From Anolis sagrei (Eukaryota > Chordata > Lepidosauria > Squamata > Anolidae): a stretch of 64,000 bases of DNA. A model generated the notes under the pieces. The model did not search any database, had not been told where the DNA came from, and saw only the letters and a program-made list of their open reading frames with translations. The translations under genes and the position numbers were made by a program. The stretch is from assembly GCF_037176765.1 (NCBI RefSeq), contig NC_090024.1:246414571-246478570 (forward strand), read 5' to 3'. Each line of letters begins with the position of its first letter. Within the stretch, counting starts at the first letter, position 1. Positions 30,368-41,182 of this stretch are shown piece after piece.

Positions 30368-31740
30368 CAGTGGTTCTCAACCTGGGGGTTGGGACCCCTA
30401 GGGGGGTCGTGAGGGGGTGTCCGTAGGGTTACCAAAGACCATCAGAAAACAAAGTATTTTCTGTTGGTCATGGGGGTTCTGCATGGGATGTTTGGGCCAA
30501 TTCTATCATTGGTGGGGTTCAGAATGCTCTTTGATTGTAGGTGAACTATAAATCCCAGCAACTATAACTCCCAACTGTCAATGCCTATTTTCCTCAAATG
30601 CCACCATTGTTCACATTTGGGCATATTGAGTATTCTTGCCAAGTTTGGTCCAGTTCCATCAGTGTTTGAGTCCACAGTGCTCTCTGGATGTAGGTGAACT
30701 ACAACTCCAAAACTCAAGGTCAATGGCCATCAACCCCTTCAGGTATTTTCTGTTGATCAGTTCTGTGTGCCAAGTTTGATTCAATTGTATCATTGGTGAA
30801 GTTCAGAATGCTCTTTGACTGTAGGTGAACTATAAATGAAAGCAACTACAACTCCCAAATGACATAATCAATCCCTTGTCCAATCCCAGTAGTATTCAAA
30901 TTTGGGTGTTTTGGGTATTTGTGCCAAATTTGGTCCAGTGAATGGAAATACATCCTGCACATTGGATATTTACATTACAGTTCATAACAGTAGCAAAATT
31001 ACAGTTATGACGCAGCAACGAAAATAATGTTATGGTTGGGGGTCACCACAACATGAGGAAAAAGCCAATGGGATGTTGGCCTGCATCAATAGGAGCCTAG
31101 TGTCTAGATCTAGGGAGGTCATGCTCCCCATGCTCTATTTCGCTTTGGTTAGACCACACCTGGAATATTGTGTCCAATTCTGGGCACCACAATTCAGGAG
31201 AGATATTGACAAGCTGGAATGTGTCCAGAGGAGGGCGACTCAAATGATCAAGGGTCTGGAGAACAAGCCCTATGAGGAGCGGCTTAAGGAGCTGGGAATG
31301 TTTACTCTGAAGAAGAGAAGGCTGAGAGGAGATATGATGAGGGCCATGTATAAATATGTGAGAGGAGGCCACAGGGAGGAGGAGGGAGCAAGCTTGTTTT
31401 CTGCTTCCTTGGAGACTAGGACGCAATGGAACGATGGCTTCAAACTACAAGAGAGGGGATTCCATCTGAACATGAGGAAGAACTTCCTGACTGTGAGAGC
31501 CGTTCAGCAGTGGAACTCTCTGCCCCGGAGTGTGGTGGAGGCTCCTCCTTTGGAAGCTTTTAAACAGGGGCTGTATGGCCATCTGTCAGGGGTGCTTTGA
31601 ATGCAATATTCCTGCTTCTTGGCAGAATGGGGTTGGACTGGATGGCCCATGAGGTCTCTTCCAACTCTTTGATTCTATGATTCTATGATTCTATGAACTG
31701 TATTAAGGGGTCGCGGCATTAGGAAGGTTGGGAAACACTG
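30368..31740 (+). mobile_element. SPIN-like hAT element, copy 2, split by CR1
   Basis: Left terminus CAGTGGTTCTCAACCTGGGG; right terminus 'aggaaggttgggaaacactg' at 31740, found beyond the CR1 inserted at about 31056-31695. The element is non-autonomous. Flanking octamers are only partly alike, so the insertion is old. Confidence 0.85.
31056..31695 (+). mobile_element. CR1 LINE 3' end nested in SPIN-like element
   Basis: The frame runs from [20 protein letters not shown] through [20 protein letters not shown] to GHLSGVL and a stop at 31600. Octamers end near 31695. It corresponds to the CR1 at 26884 in copy 1, but the tail is single here. Confidence 0.9.
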
Positions 31741-31759
31741 CTCTTTGGCTTGTTCTCAG

Positions 31760-32115
31760 TCTTCTGATGCCTGTGGTGGAGTATCTTCCTAATATTTCAG
31801 TGGAATCCCTTTTTCTGCTCTTTGGATCCATTGCTGCATTGTGTCCCGGTCTCTGGAGCATCAGAAACGTGCTTTCCCCCTTCTGAATGGGGCCTCCTTT
31901 TCATTATTTAAACACAGCTCTCATGTCCTCTCTCAATAATCTCTTCTCCAAGTTAAACAGCTCAAGCTCCTCAGAGAGATGAATAGTTTCCAGGCTTTTG
32001 ACATTTTGGTCTCCCTTCTCTGGACTCCTTCCAGCTTGTCCAAATTCTTCTTGAAGTGTCATGTCCAGAAATGGACTCAGAGGTATTCCAGGTGACGGAA
32101 GAGAGAAGGAGCTCC
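31760..32115 (-). mobile_element. Old CR1-subfamily fragment
   Basis: Antisense of a diverged CR1 C-terminus: the frame 31904-32131 reads SLETIHLSEELELFNLEKRL and LREDMRAVFK, the ancient counterpart of the '[20 protein letters not shown]' block. Confidence 0.65.
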
Positions 32116-32129
32116 TTAAGTTTGTTTTC

Positions 32130-32975
32130 ATAGAATCACAGAATCATAGAATCAAAGAGTTGGAAGAGACCTCGTGGGCCATCCAGTCCAACCCCATTCT
32201 GCCAAGAAGCAGGAATATTGCATTCAAATCACCCCTGACAAATGGCCATCCAGCCTCTGCTTAAAAGCTTCCAAAGAAGGAGCCTCCACCACACTCCCTC
32301 TGGGGCAGAGAGTTCCACTGCTGAACGGCTCTCACAGTCAGGAAGTTCTTCCTCATGTTCAGGTGGAATCTCCTCTCTTGTAGTTTGAAGCCATTGTTCC
32401 ACATCCTAGTCTCCAAGGAAGCAGAAAAAAAAGCTTGCTCCCTCCTCCCTGTGGCTTCCTCTCACATATTTATACATGGCCCTCATCATGTCTCCTCTCA
32501 GCCTTCTCTTCTTCAGGCTAAACATGCCCAGCTCCTTAAGCCGCTCCTCATAGGGCTTGTTCTCCAGACCCTTGATCATTTTAGTCGCCCTCCTCTGGAC
32601 ACATTCCAGCTTGTCAACATCTCTCTTGAATTGTGGTGCCCAGAATTGGACACAATATTCCAGATGTGGTCTAACCAAAGCAGAATAGAGGGGTAGCATG
32701 ACTTCCTTAGATCTAGACACTATGCTCCTATTGATGCAGGCCAAAATCCCATTGGCTTTTTTTGCCGCCACATCACATTCCTGGCTCATGTTTAACTTGT
32801 TGTCCACGAGGACTCCAAGATCTTTTTCACACGTACTGCTCTCGAGCCAGGCCTCGGCGTCCCCCATTCTGTATCTTTGCATTTCGTTTTTCCTGCCAAA
32901 GTGGAGTATCTTGCATTTGTCACTGTTGAACTTCATTTTGTTAGTTTCGGCCCATCTCTCTTTTGGTGCACAATT
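32130..32975 (-). mobile_element. CR1 LINE 3' part, longer copy
   Basis: The antisense frame 32406-33068 includes [40 protein letters not shown] and [20 protein letters not shown], reaching past the thumb of the reverse transcriptase. It ends with the usual UTR and a CATAGAATCACAGAATC octamer at 32130. Confidence 0.9.
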
Positions 32976-33270
32976 GTAGGAATCCACCCAGATTAAAAAC
33001 AAAGCAAGACAGTTTCTGGTCCTTAAACGTGCCAATTTTGCAACAGTCCATACTAACACAGAAGCCATGAGAAATCATGCTGGGGGTCAGCTAGGGATAA
33101 TGGGGGGGGGGGGGAGTATTGTTTCTATATTGTTATTGTCAGAGCCTGAATCTCCTGATGTCGATATTTTTGTGTGTTGCTGTATCACACTACCCTCTTG
33201 CAGTGCTATATTCCACTCTAACAATATCGTGTGAGTTCCCTGGCTAACAATTCTACAGGATCCCATAGAA

Positions 33271-33997
33271 CAGTGTTTCTCAACCTGGGGGTCAAGACCC
33301 CTGGAGGGGTCACCAGAGGGGTCGCCAAAGACCATCAGAAAACACAGTATTTTTCGTTGGTCATGGGGGTTCTATGTGGGAAGTTTGGCCAAATTCTGTT
33401 GTTGTTGGGGTTCAGAATGCTCTTTGATTGCAGGTGAACTATAAATCCCAGCAACTACAACTCCCAAATTGCAAGGTCTATTTTCCCCAAACTCCACATT
33501 TGGACATATTGACTATCTGTGCCAAGTTTGGTCCAGATCCATAATTGTTTGAGTGCACAGTGTTCTCTATCCAGAGTTGTAGGTGAACTACAACTCCAAA
33601 ACTCAAGGTCAATGCCCACCAAACACTGGTAGTATTTTCTGTTGGTTATGGGAGTTCTGTGTGCCAAGTTTGGTTCAATTCCATCGTTGGTGGAGTTCAG
33701 AATGCTCTTTGATTGTAGGTGAACTATAAATCCCAGCAACTACAACTCCCAAATGACAAAACCAACCCTCTCCCCAACCCCACCAGTATTCAGATTTGGG
33801 CACATTGGGTATTTGTGCCAAACTTGGTCCAGTGAATAAAAATACATCCTGCATATCAGATATTTACATTACAATTCACAACAGTAGAAAAATTTCAGTT
33901 ATGAAGTAGCACCGAAAATAATGTGATGGTTGGGGGTCACCACAACATGAGGAACTGTATTAAGGCGTCACGGCATTAGGAAGGTTGAGAACCACTG
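33271..33997 (+). mobile_element. SPIN-like hAT element, both ends present
   Basis: Left CAGTGTTTCTCAACCTGGGG, right 'aaggttgagaaccactg'. The interior has two passes of the 'ggtgaactataaatcccagc' module and 'aacatgaggaactgtattaa'. Length about 727 bp, no coding capacity. The flanking octamers do not match, so the TSD has decayed. Confidence 0.85.
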
Positions 33998-34004
33998 CTC
34001 TAGT

Positions 34005-35035
34005 TCTTTTCTTATCTCTCTCTGCACCCTTTCGTAGTTGATTTTGAATAGCCCTGAGTTCTTCTTTGTGATGTAGATTCCTAGGTTTCTGTACAATATT
34101 GTATTCTGTATTTCCCTTTCATAGAATCATAGAATCAAAGAGTTGGAAGAGACCTCATGGGCCATCCAGTCCAACCCCATTCTGCCAAGAAGCAGGAATG
34201 TTGCATTCAAATCACCCCTGACAAATGGCCATCCAGCCTCTGCTTAAAAGCTTCCAAAGAAGGAGCCTCCACCACACTCCGGGGCAGAGAGTTCCACTGC
34301 TGAACGGCTCTCACAGTCAGGAAGTTCTTCCTCGTGTTCAGATGGAATCTCCTCTCTTGTAGTTTGAAGCCATTGTTCCATTGCGTCCTAGTCTCCAGGG
34401 AAGCAGAAAACAAGCTTGCTCCCTCCTCCTCCCTGTGGCTTCCTCTCACATACATACATGGCCTTCATTATGTCTCCTCTCATCCTTCTCTTCTTCAGGC
34501 TAAACATGCCCAGCTCCTTAAGCCGCTCCTCATAGGGCTTGTTCTCCAGACCCTTGATCCTTTGAGTCGCCCTCCTCTGGACACATTCCAGCTTGTCAAT
34601 ATCTCTCTTGAATTGTGGTGCCCAGAATTGGACACAATATTCCAGGTGTGGTCTAACCAAAGCAGAATAGTTCTTGTTTTTCTGTTTCTGTCAAGTTCTT
34701 TGTTATAAATTGAATTTTCTTTTGTTTACCTTTGACCAAGCTATTTCCGAGGTTTGTCAAGATGTTATTTAATTCTTTCATTGAATATGTGGGGTTTTCT
34801 AAGATCAGCACAATATCATCGGCAAAGGTTCAGATCTTATAGTTTTTTCTTGCTGCTCAAACACCCCTTATCTTGTTTATTTGTCTTATGAGCATCTCTA
34901 TGCACATAATGAATGGGGGTGATGATAATGGACAGCCCTCCCTGGTACCACATCTTGTTTTGATTCTTTGTGTTTTCTCTCCATTGATCATCAGTTGTGC
35001 ATGTTGGTCTTTGTATATAGATTGGATGTCTGTAA
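34005..35035 (-). mobile_element. L1-clade LINE fragment split by a CR1
   Basis: The antisense frame 34857-35105 reads IQSIYKDQHAQLMINGEKTQ, TRCGTREGCPLSSPPFIMCI and EMLIRQI, the L1 reverse transcriptase region with GTREGCPLS. Further antisense sequence (34740-34830) matches the FADDIVLIL region. L1 sequence occupies 34005-34121 and 34673-35035; the CR1 at 34122-34672 lies between. Confidence 0.75.
34122..34672 (-). mobile_element. CR1 LINE 3' end nested in L1
   Basis: The antisense frames give [40 protein letters not shown] and the complete CR1 C-terminus. Octamer end at 34122. Confidence 0.9.
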
Positions 35036-35920
35036 TCATAGAATCATAGAATCCAAGAGTTGGAAGAGACCTCCTGGGCCATCCAGTCCAACCCCATTCT
35101 GCCAAGAAGCAGGAATATTACATTCAAATCACCCCTGACAGATGGCCATCCAGCCTCTGTTTCAAAGCTTCCAAAGAAGGAGCCTCCACCACACCCCGGG
35201 GCAGAGAGTTCCACTGCTGAACGGCTCTCACAGTCAGGAAGTTCTTACTCATGTTCAGATGGAATCTCCTTTCTTGTAGTTTGAAGCCATTGTTCCGTGT
35301 CCTAGTCTCCAAGGAAGCAGAAAACAAGCTTTCTCCCTCCTCCCCGTGGCTTCCTCTCACATATTTATACATGGCTATTATATCTCCTCTCAGCCTTCTC
35401 TTCTTCAGGCTAAACATGCCCAGCTCCTTAAGCCGCTCCTCATAGGGCTTGTTCTCCAGACCCTTGATCATTTTAGTCGCCCTCCTCTGGACACATTCCA
35501 GCCTGTCAATATCTCTCTTGAATTGTGGTGCCCAGAATTGGACACAATATTCCAGGTGTGGTCTAACCAAAGCGGAATAGAGCATGGGGAGCAGGACTTC
35601 CCTAGATCTAGACACTAGGCTCCTATTGATGCAGGCCAAAATCCCATTGGCTTTTTTTGCCGCCACATCACATTGTTGGCTCATGTTTAACTTGTTGTCC
35701 ACGAGGACTCCCAAGATCTTTTTCACACGTACTGCTCTCGAGCCAGGCCTCATCGTCCCCCATTCTGTCTCTTTGCATTTCGTTTTTCCTGCCAAAGTGG
35801 AGTATCTTGCATTTGTCCCCGTTGAACTTCATTTTGTTAGTTTTGGCCAATCATCTCTCTAATCTGTCAAGATCGTTTTGAATCCTGCTCCTGTCTTCTG
35901 GAGTATTGGCTATGACATCT
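35036..35920 (-). mobile_element. CR1 LINE 3' part, longer copy
   Basis: The antisense frame 35124-35795 encodes [40 protein letters not shown] and the C-terminus to SGVI without interruption. Upstream codons ([20 protein letters not shown]) lie in another frame. Among the better-preserved CR1 copies here. Confidence 0.9.
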
Positions 35921-36494
35921 CTCCTTCCTGAATGTGAGACCATCCAGGTCCCCAGTCTGTTTTGGAAGTCTAATTTTTTCCCCTAAAATCCCAAATTCTC
36001 TCCTTCTTCCCTGACCCAAGAGTGCAAGTGCCTCAGCAAACTACAACTCCCAGGATTCCATAGCAGTTCAGTGGTGTCAAAACTGCATTCATTCTACAAT
36101 GTAAATCCACCCTGCCTTGATCTTCTCAGTGGGAGGAATGGTGTGGAACAAGTGGAACAGCACACCCTGTTTTTGTTTTGTTTTAAAGAGAGTGTTTGGC
36201 CAGTTCTCCTTATCTGGACCCACATCTTGTGGTGTGGAGGCAGATACTTACTAGGAGCACGGAATCAGCATTGGTGTGAGGACTGTGTAGCTGTTGTGTT
36301 CCTTTGCAGAGACTGAGAAAAACAATGGAGTCGCTCCAAACAGAAAAGCACACATACAGCTGCCAATTTGACAGAAAGACAGCAATGTGCTCCCATGCTG
36401 AGAAGGGCAGAGAGAGCATGGGAATTGGCCTCAGTCCCAGGCCTCCCCAAGGCTCCATGCTTGTGGGAACCAAACAACCCATCCTCACCCCAAA
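35921..36494. other. Unassigned, mostly unique sequence
   Basis: No exon or repeat recognised. Contains 'actacaactcccaggattcc', a short scrap of a dispersed repeat, near 36040. Confidence 0.4.
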
Positions 36495-36613
36495 TCTGGT
36501 TTATTTATTTCGTATCAAAAGCATTGCAAAAATTAGTATAAAAACCAATAAAAAAGGAGGAGTGCAGGTGGCTAAATATCTTTTGACCAAAACTGGGCAA
36601 CAGCAATGGCATT

Positions 36614-36739
36614 AGGTTCTTGTGGGTTTTTTCGGGCTATAGAGCCATGTTCTAGAGGCATTTCTCCTGACGTTTCGCCTGCATCTATGGCAAGCATCCT
36701 CAGAGGTTGAGAAGGTCTGTTGGAAGTAGGAAAATGGGA
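36614..36739 (-). mobile_element. 126-bp solo Penelope-like terminal unit, 10-bp TSD
   Basis: Begins AGGTTCTTGTGGGTTTTTTC and ends 'ggaagtaggaaaatggga'. The repeat caatggcatt is at 36604-36613 and 36740-36749. The unit holds a complete hammerhead-like core in antisense (about 36667-36706). Confidence 0.92.
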
Positions 36740-36800
36740 CAATGGCATTGTCTGTAGCCTCCAACAATTTCTCCTCTGTACATGAGGCAGGGCACAATGG

Positions 36801-37345
36801 AGAAGCTTTGGTTAGACCACACCTGGAATATTGTGTCCAATTCTGGGCACCACAATTCAAGAGAGAGATTGACAAGCTGGAATGTGTCCAGAGGAGGGCG
36901 ACTAAAATGATCAAGGGTCTGGAGAACAAGCCCTATGAGGAGCGGCTTAAGGAGCTGGGCATGTTTAGCCTGAAGAAGAGAAGGCTGAGAGGAGATATGA
37001 TAGCCATGTATAAATATGTGAGAGGAAGCCACAGGGAGGAGGAGGGAGCAAGCTTGTTTTCTGCTTCCTTGGAGACTAGGACGCGGAACAATGGCTTCAA
37101 ACTACAAGAGAGGAGATTCCATCTGAACATAAAGGAGAACTTCCTGACTGTGAGAGCTGTTCAGCAGTGGAACTCTCTGCCCCGGAGTGTGGTGGAGGCT
37201 CCTTCTTTGGAAGCTTTGAAACAGAGGCTGGATGGCCATCTGTCAGGGGTGCTTTGAATGCAATATTCCTGCTTCTTGGCAGGGGGTTGGACTGGATGGC
37301 CCATGAGGTCTCTTCCAACTCTTTGATTCTATGAGATGAGGAGTT
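36801..37345 (+). mobile_element. CR1 LINE 3' end nested in LINE
   Basis: The frame encodes [20 protein letters not shown] through GHLSGVL in one run to 37257. A short UTR and octamer remnant follow. Inserted into the jockey-like LINE. Confidence 0.88.
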
Positions 37346-37669
37346 GTCTGTTCTGCTCCACAGTCACACATGGTGTGGGATTCTTCTAGGTTGTGCCATT
37401 TTGCCAGGTTGTCTTTTGATCTGCCCACTCTGCTTCTGAGTCTGTTCAGGGACTTCCAAGTTGCCCACTCTTGGTTTGCCCCTGGAGGAAGACCCTCTCT
37501 CATGGGGGGCCATCCAGTTGGGATTTCCTGGTTTAGCTGCCCAGAGGGAGACCCTTGCTGTTGCTGGTTGGGACGCCAAGAGGAGTGGTCGTTCTCATGA
37601 AGCTTTTCCTTGATTTGTGTCTACTGGGAGGAGGCTGGTAGCCATGCAGTGGGTGGCTTTCAGAGTGTT

Positions 37670-38415
37670 TGTTCTGGTACAGCTGTACTAGGAGATCCAA
37701 ATTTATTTGCTTTGTATTGCAGTCCTAGCTTTCAGGGGTTCTGCAGATAAGTGGCTTCTTTTGGTTGCAGTCATAGGGCAAGTCACCTGTCCATCATCGT
37801 TTAGTTTGGTCCCGCCCCTTGCTCAGGGCAATTGGGAAGGGAAGGGAGCCATTTTTAGTTAGTCTCAGCAAGGTTAGCTTATGTATAGGATGTGTGCAAG
37901 CTTCCCCTGTACAAAAGATTCAACCTTAAAGAATTTCTGGGGAAGAACAGTTTCAAGGGTGTCCTAGGAATTTCCAGGAAAACAGCCCTAAAGACCAAAC
38001 TCCATCTACTGCCTTACTTTTAGGTCCACTCGGCGTTCGAGATGCAGTTTGACCCGGTAGCGGAGCCCATGTCAGTAAGGGTTAGATTACAGTCAGCCTG
38101 GGAGAAGTTAAAATGGGGATTTTCCTTTAAAGAAGAAGTTATTGAAGACAGTTGACTGTCCTTCGTGGGCAAGATTAGGAATTCACCCGTTGCCTAAAAG
38201 CTTGGAATCATTTGCTTAATTTTACTGAAGACAAGAGAAGTTTCTGTTTGATTGTTCATTAATAAAGGACTGTTGTACTTCACAAGCCATCTAAAGACTG
38301 TTTGTGGTGAAACCCTCTGAGAACTTCTCTTTGGGCCCCCTGGCTTCCCGCTGGGCAAAGGTTACACATCCTCTTCTAAAGACAATTATTTACAGACCCA
38401 GCGCGCAACTGAACA
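37670..38415. mobile_element. Solo LTR fossil, exact 5-bp TSD
   Basis: 746 bp beginning TGTTCTGGTACAG and ending CAACTGAACA, flanked by gtgtt at 37665-37669 and 38416-38420. It has a poly(A)-signal-like AATAAA near 38262. No internal retroviral or retrotransposon genes accompany it, so it is a recombined solo LTR. Same family as 45857-46640. Confidence 0.88.
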
Positions 38416-38829
38416 GTGTTCAACCTTATTTCTCTCATGTTTAGCAGCAACTTCCCGTCGCACATCGGGGGGGGGGGGGGGCAATGCCAGCTAGCTTGTA
38501 GAGTTTATCAACAGGTGTAGGTTTAAGACATCCTGTGATTATTCTGCATGTTTCATTCAATGTTATGTTCATCTGCTTTGCATGGGCAGACCTATGCCAA
38601 ACGGCAAGCATACTTGACAGTTGAGTAAGACAAAGCTAGGGCTGATTTTCGTACTAATATTGGGTCTGCACCCCATGTGCTGCCAGTGAGTTTTCGCAGG
38701 ATGTTATTGCGTGCAGCTACTTTGTGCTTGGTGTTCAAGCACTGTTTCCTATATGCTAGTGTTCGATCTAAGGTGACACCGAGATATTTAGGATGGAAAC
38801 AATATTCAAGCTCTTGACCTTCCCAGGTG

Positions 38830-39003
38830 TCTACCGTATACCATGCAGCTGTGGACAAGTTCCAACAGATCTCACTACCTCTGAGGATGCTTGCCATAGA
38901 CGCAGGCGAAACGTCGGGAGAAATGCCTCTAGAACATGGCCCTATAGCCCGAAAAAACCTACAAGAACCTAGTGATTCCAGCCATGAAAGCCTTCGACAA
39001 TAC
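38830..39003 (+). mobile_element. 174-bp Penelope-like insert with 10-bp TSD
   Basis: It starts within the GIY-YIG coding region ('tctaccgtataccatgcagc', the VYRVPCS stretch) and jumps to the terminal unit 'ctcactacctctgaggatgc', ending 'gccttcgacaatac'. The repeat ttcccaggtg lies at 38820-38829 and 39004-39013. An internally shortened copy with an intact-looking GAAACGTC core. Confidence 0.9.
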
Positions 39004-39204
39004 TTCCCAGGTGACTTTCAATTTCCTCTTGGCTTCACAGTTGCATAGGTGGAAAGCACACAGTTGTGTCTTGGCAGGGTTAGGCTTCAGCTGGTTATCT
39101 TTGAAGTAGCTGGAGAGATCTTTCAAGGCATTCGTAAGTTGGATTTTGACTGCATCAAAGTCTTTTGCTTGTGTTGTTAGGCCAAGGTCATCAGCATATA
39201 TATT

Positions 39205-39480
39205 TCATTATTTATTTATTTAGCAGTTTTGTATCCCGGTCTTCTCACCTCCATTCGAGGGACTCAGGCCGGTTTCCAACATCAATATTACAGACAGTCA
39301 TTAAAACATCATATTCTAAATCACACTAAAACATTAAAATAGCAAAATACAATCATATAATTACAGTGGTCAGTCGTCATCAAAAATCATTATTCGTCGT
39401 CATCCATCCATATCACAGGATCATGGCTCATACAGCTCTTGTGAGTGGTGGTTGTGGCTGATCGTTAGTAAAGATATTAA
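39205..39480 (-). mobile_element. L2-clade LINE tail
   Basis: TTATTTATTTATTTAGCAG start, 'cccggtcttctcacctccat' and 'gggactcaggccggtttcc'. This is the antisense L2 3' UTR matching 14.7 kb. No coding part. Confidence 0.7.
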
Positions 39481-39784
39481 ACAAGGGGTTTTTTCCCTCC
39501 ACATATGGATGAACACCCAAATCTGGTGCTGGCAGTCTTCACATGGACTATGTGTGATCATGAGGGGGTCATTCTTTCCCCTGCTCTTCCATGAACTTCA
39601 CGGTGCACATCTTCATTGACCACTTAAACCAAGTTCAAATCAGTAGTGGAGAAAGTGGTTTCTCTGTGCCAGATGATGACATAGGAAATCCTGGAAGAGG
39701 CTTGAGGCCTGGATGGGGATTACATAAACCACAAAGAACTGGTGTGCATTAAGGGCTTTCTTTTGCACATTTTGTTGTCTGGCT
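39481..39784. other. Unassigned stretch
   Basis: No exon or repeat recognised. Confidence 0.4.
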
Positions 39785-39789
39785 ACTGC

Positions 39790-40752
39790 TGTGCTGGTAT
39801 GGTGGTACCAGGAGCTCCAACTTCCTTTTTATTCTTTGAGTGTTTGCATGTATTCCAAGGTTCCATGCATGTTGCAATAAGGTGGCTTCCCTTGGTTTGC
39901 AATTATAGGGCCAATGACCCATCAATCATCTTTAGGTTCTTTAGTTCAACCCCTTTTTCTGGGTTTAGGAGGGAAAAAGGAGACCTCTAGTTCGGTTCAC
40001 ACAGAGAAGCCTTTCGTACAGGACGTGAATCAGTTCCGCCTGTAGAAAGCTTCGTCTTTTACAGCTCTTTTGCTGGGGGAAATTCAGTCCCACAGCTCTA
40101 CAGAGAAGCATAGCCTTTGCTGGGGGGAATCCAGTCCTACAGCTTTACAGCCAGGCTTCGCTGGGAATTGAAGACCTTCTTTCCTCTTGGAAATCTACAA
40201 AAGGACTCTGTTGGGTAAGGACCACTTGCGGCAGCCATAACGCAATTTGGACCAGGTGTAGGGGCCCACGCCAGCAGAGCCTAAGACAGATTGCCCAGGT
40301 AGAGGTCAAGGATAGTGAAGAAACAGTTCATGAAGATAGTTGCCTGTCCCTTGTGGACAAGGTTAAGAAAGCCACCAGTTGATTCAAAGCTTTGAAGTAT
40401 TTGTTTGATTTATTGAAGACCTAAGCAATAATAAGCGCCGTTAACGGCGCTCCATGCAGTCATGCCGGCCACATGACCTTGGAGGTGTCCACGGACAACG
40501 CTGGCTCTTTGGCTTAGAAATGGAGATGAGCAGCACACCCCAGAGTCAGACATGACTGGACTTAATGTCAGGGGACTACCTTTACCTTTTTAAGCAATAA
40601 TAAAGAACTTTGTTAAACTTTCCAAGTTTCTAAAGACTTTGTTTAGGGAAATCCAAAGGGCCTCTAATGCAAGGCACCCTTGACATCCCGTTGGGCATAC
40701 AGAACGCGCCCTGTCTACAGACCTTTTCACAGGCCCAGTGCATGACAACACA
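39790..40752. mobile_element. Solo LTR fossil with nested SINE, exact 5-bp TSD
   Basis: Starts TGTGCTGGTATGG and ends CATGACAACACA, with actgc at 39785-39789 and 40753-40757. A SINE (40445-40590) sits just before the poly(A)-signal region. Related to 44320-46751; no internal genes remain. Confidence 0.87.
40445..40590 (+). mobile_element. 5'-truncated Sauria-like SINE, 13-bp TSD
   Basis: Sense SINE body ('gctccatgcagtcatgccgg', 'ggcttagaaatggagatgag', 'agtcagacatgactggactt') ending in ACCTTTACCTTTT. The repeat taagcaataataa is at 40432-40444 and 40591-40603. The (ACCTTT)n end is the hallmark of Sauria SINEs mobilised by BovB-type LINEs. Confidence 0.88.
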
Positions 40753-40757
40753 ACTGC

Positions 40758-41174
40758 CATTTGAAGCTCACTCAATCAGGTCAGTGTAGATGGGGCCATA
40801 GATCAGCAACAGAAAGGGGGGGGGGATGATCAGTGTTTCCATTGATGCCATTCCTTGAACGTGGGCAGAAGAAAAGGAGTAACACGTTCTTCCCCATTCA
40901 CTTCCGGAGAGATTCTGACCATATCACTGTTTTGTAATCAGTTGAGCCTTCTGGAAAGGCTGCAGGCTGCTGGCCTTTTCAGATCTGGGGAGCTGAAAAT
41001 GGGTTCACGCTCAACCATTTCCATACTTTGTGTTTGTTTGATTGATCGACTGATGGATTGGGTTTCTAGAACAGTTCATCCAGTGCCCAAAGAGAGCCCT
41101 ATCTTTTGGAACTAATCTACGCGCACACATACTCATTGTTTAAATGGGCAATTGAAGAGAGGGCTATTTTAAGG
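40758..41174. other. Unassigned stretch
   Basis: Flank into which the non-autonomous hAT element inserted. A G-run is at 40818-40827; no exon recognised. Confidence 0.4.
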
Positions 41175-41182
41175 CTCCAGCT

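Larger units (their letters stand above)
36495..39200 (-). mobile_element. LINE (jockey-like family) carrying four nested insertions
   Basis: Antisense LINE pieces occupy 36495-36613, 36740-36800, 37346-37669, 38416-38829 and 39004-39200. In order from the 5' side they encode YLGVTLDRTLAYRKQCLNTK, ARNNILRKLTGSTWGADPIL, an ALNETCRIITGC-like region, EWATWKSLNRLRS, MCDCGAEQTT, and the 3' UTR. Between them sit a short Penelope-like unit, a CR1, a solo LTR and a second Penelope-like insert. The same family is at 7860-8601 and 19630-20660. Confidence 0.8.
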
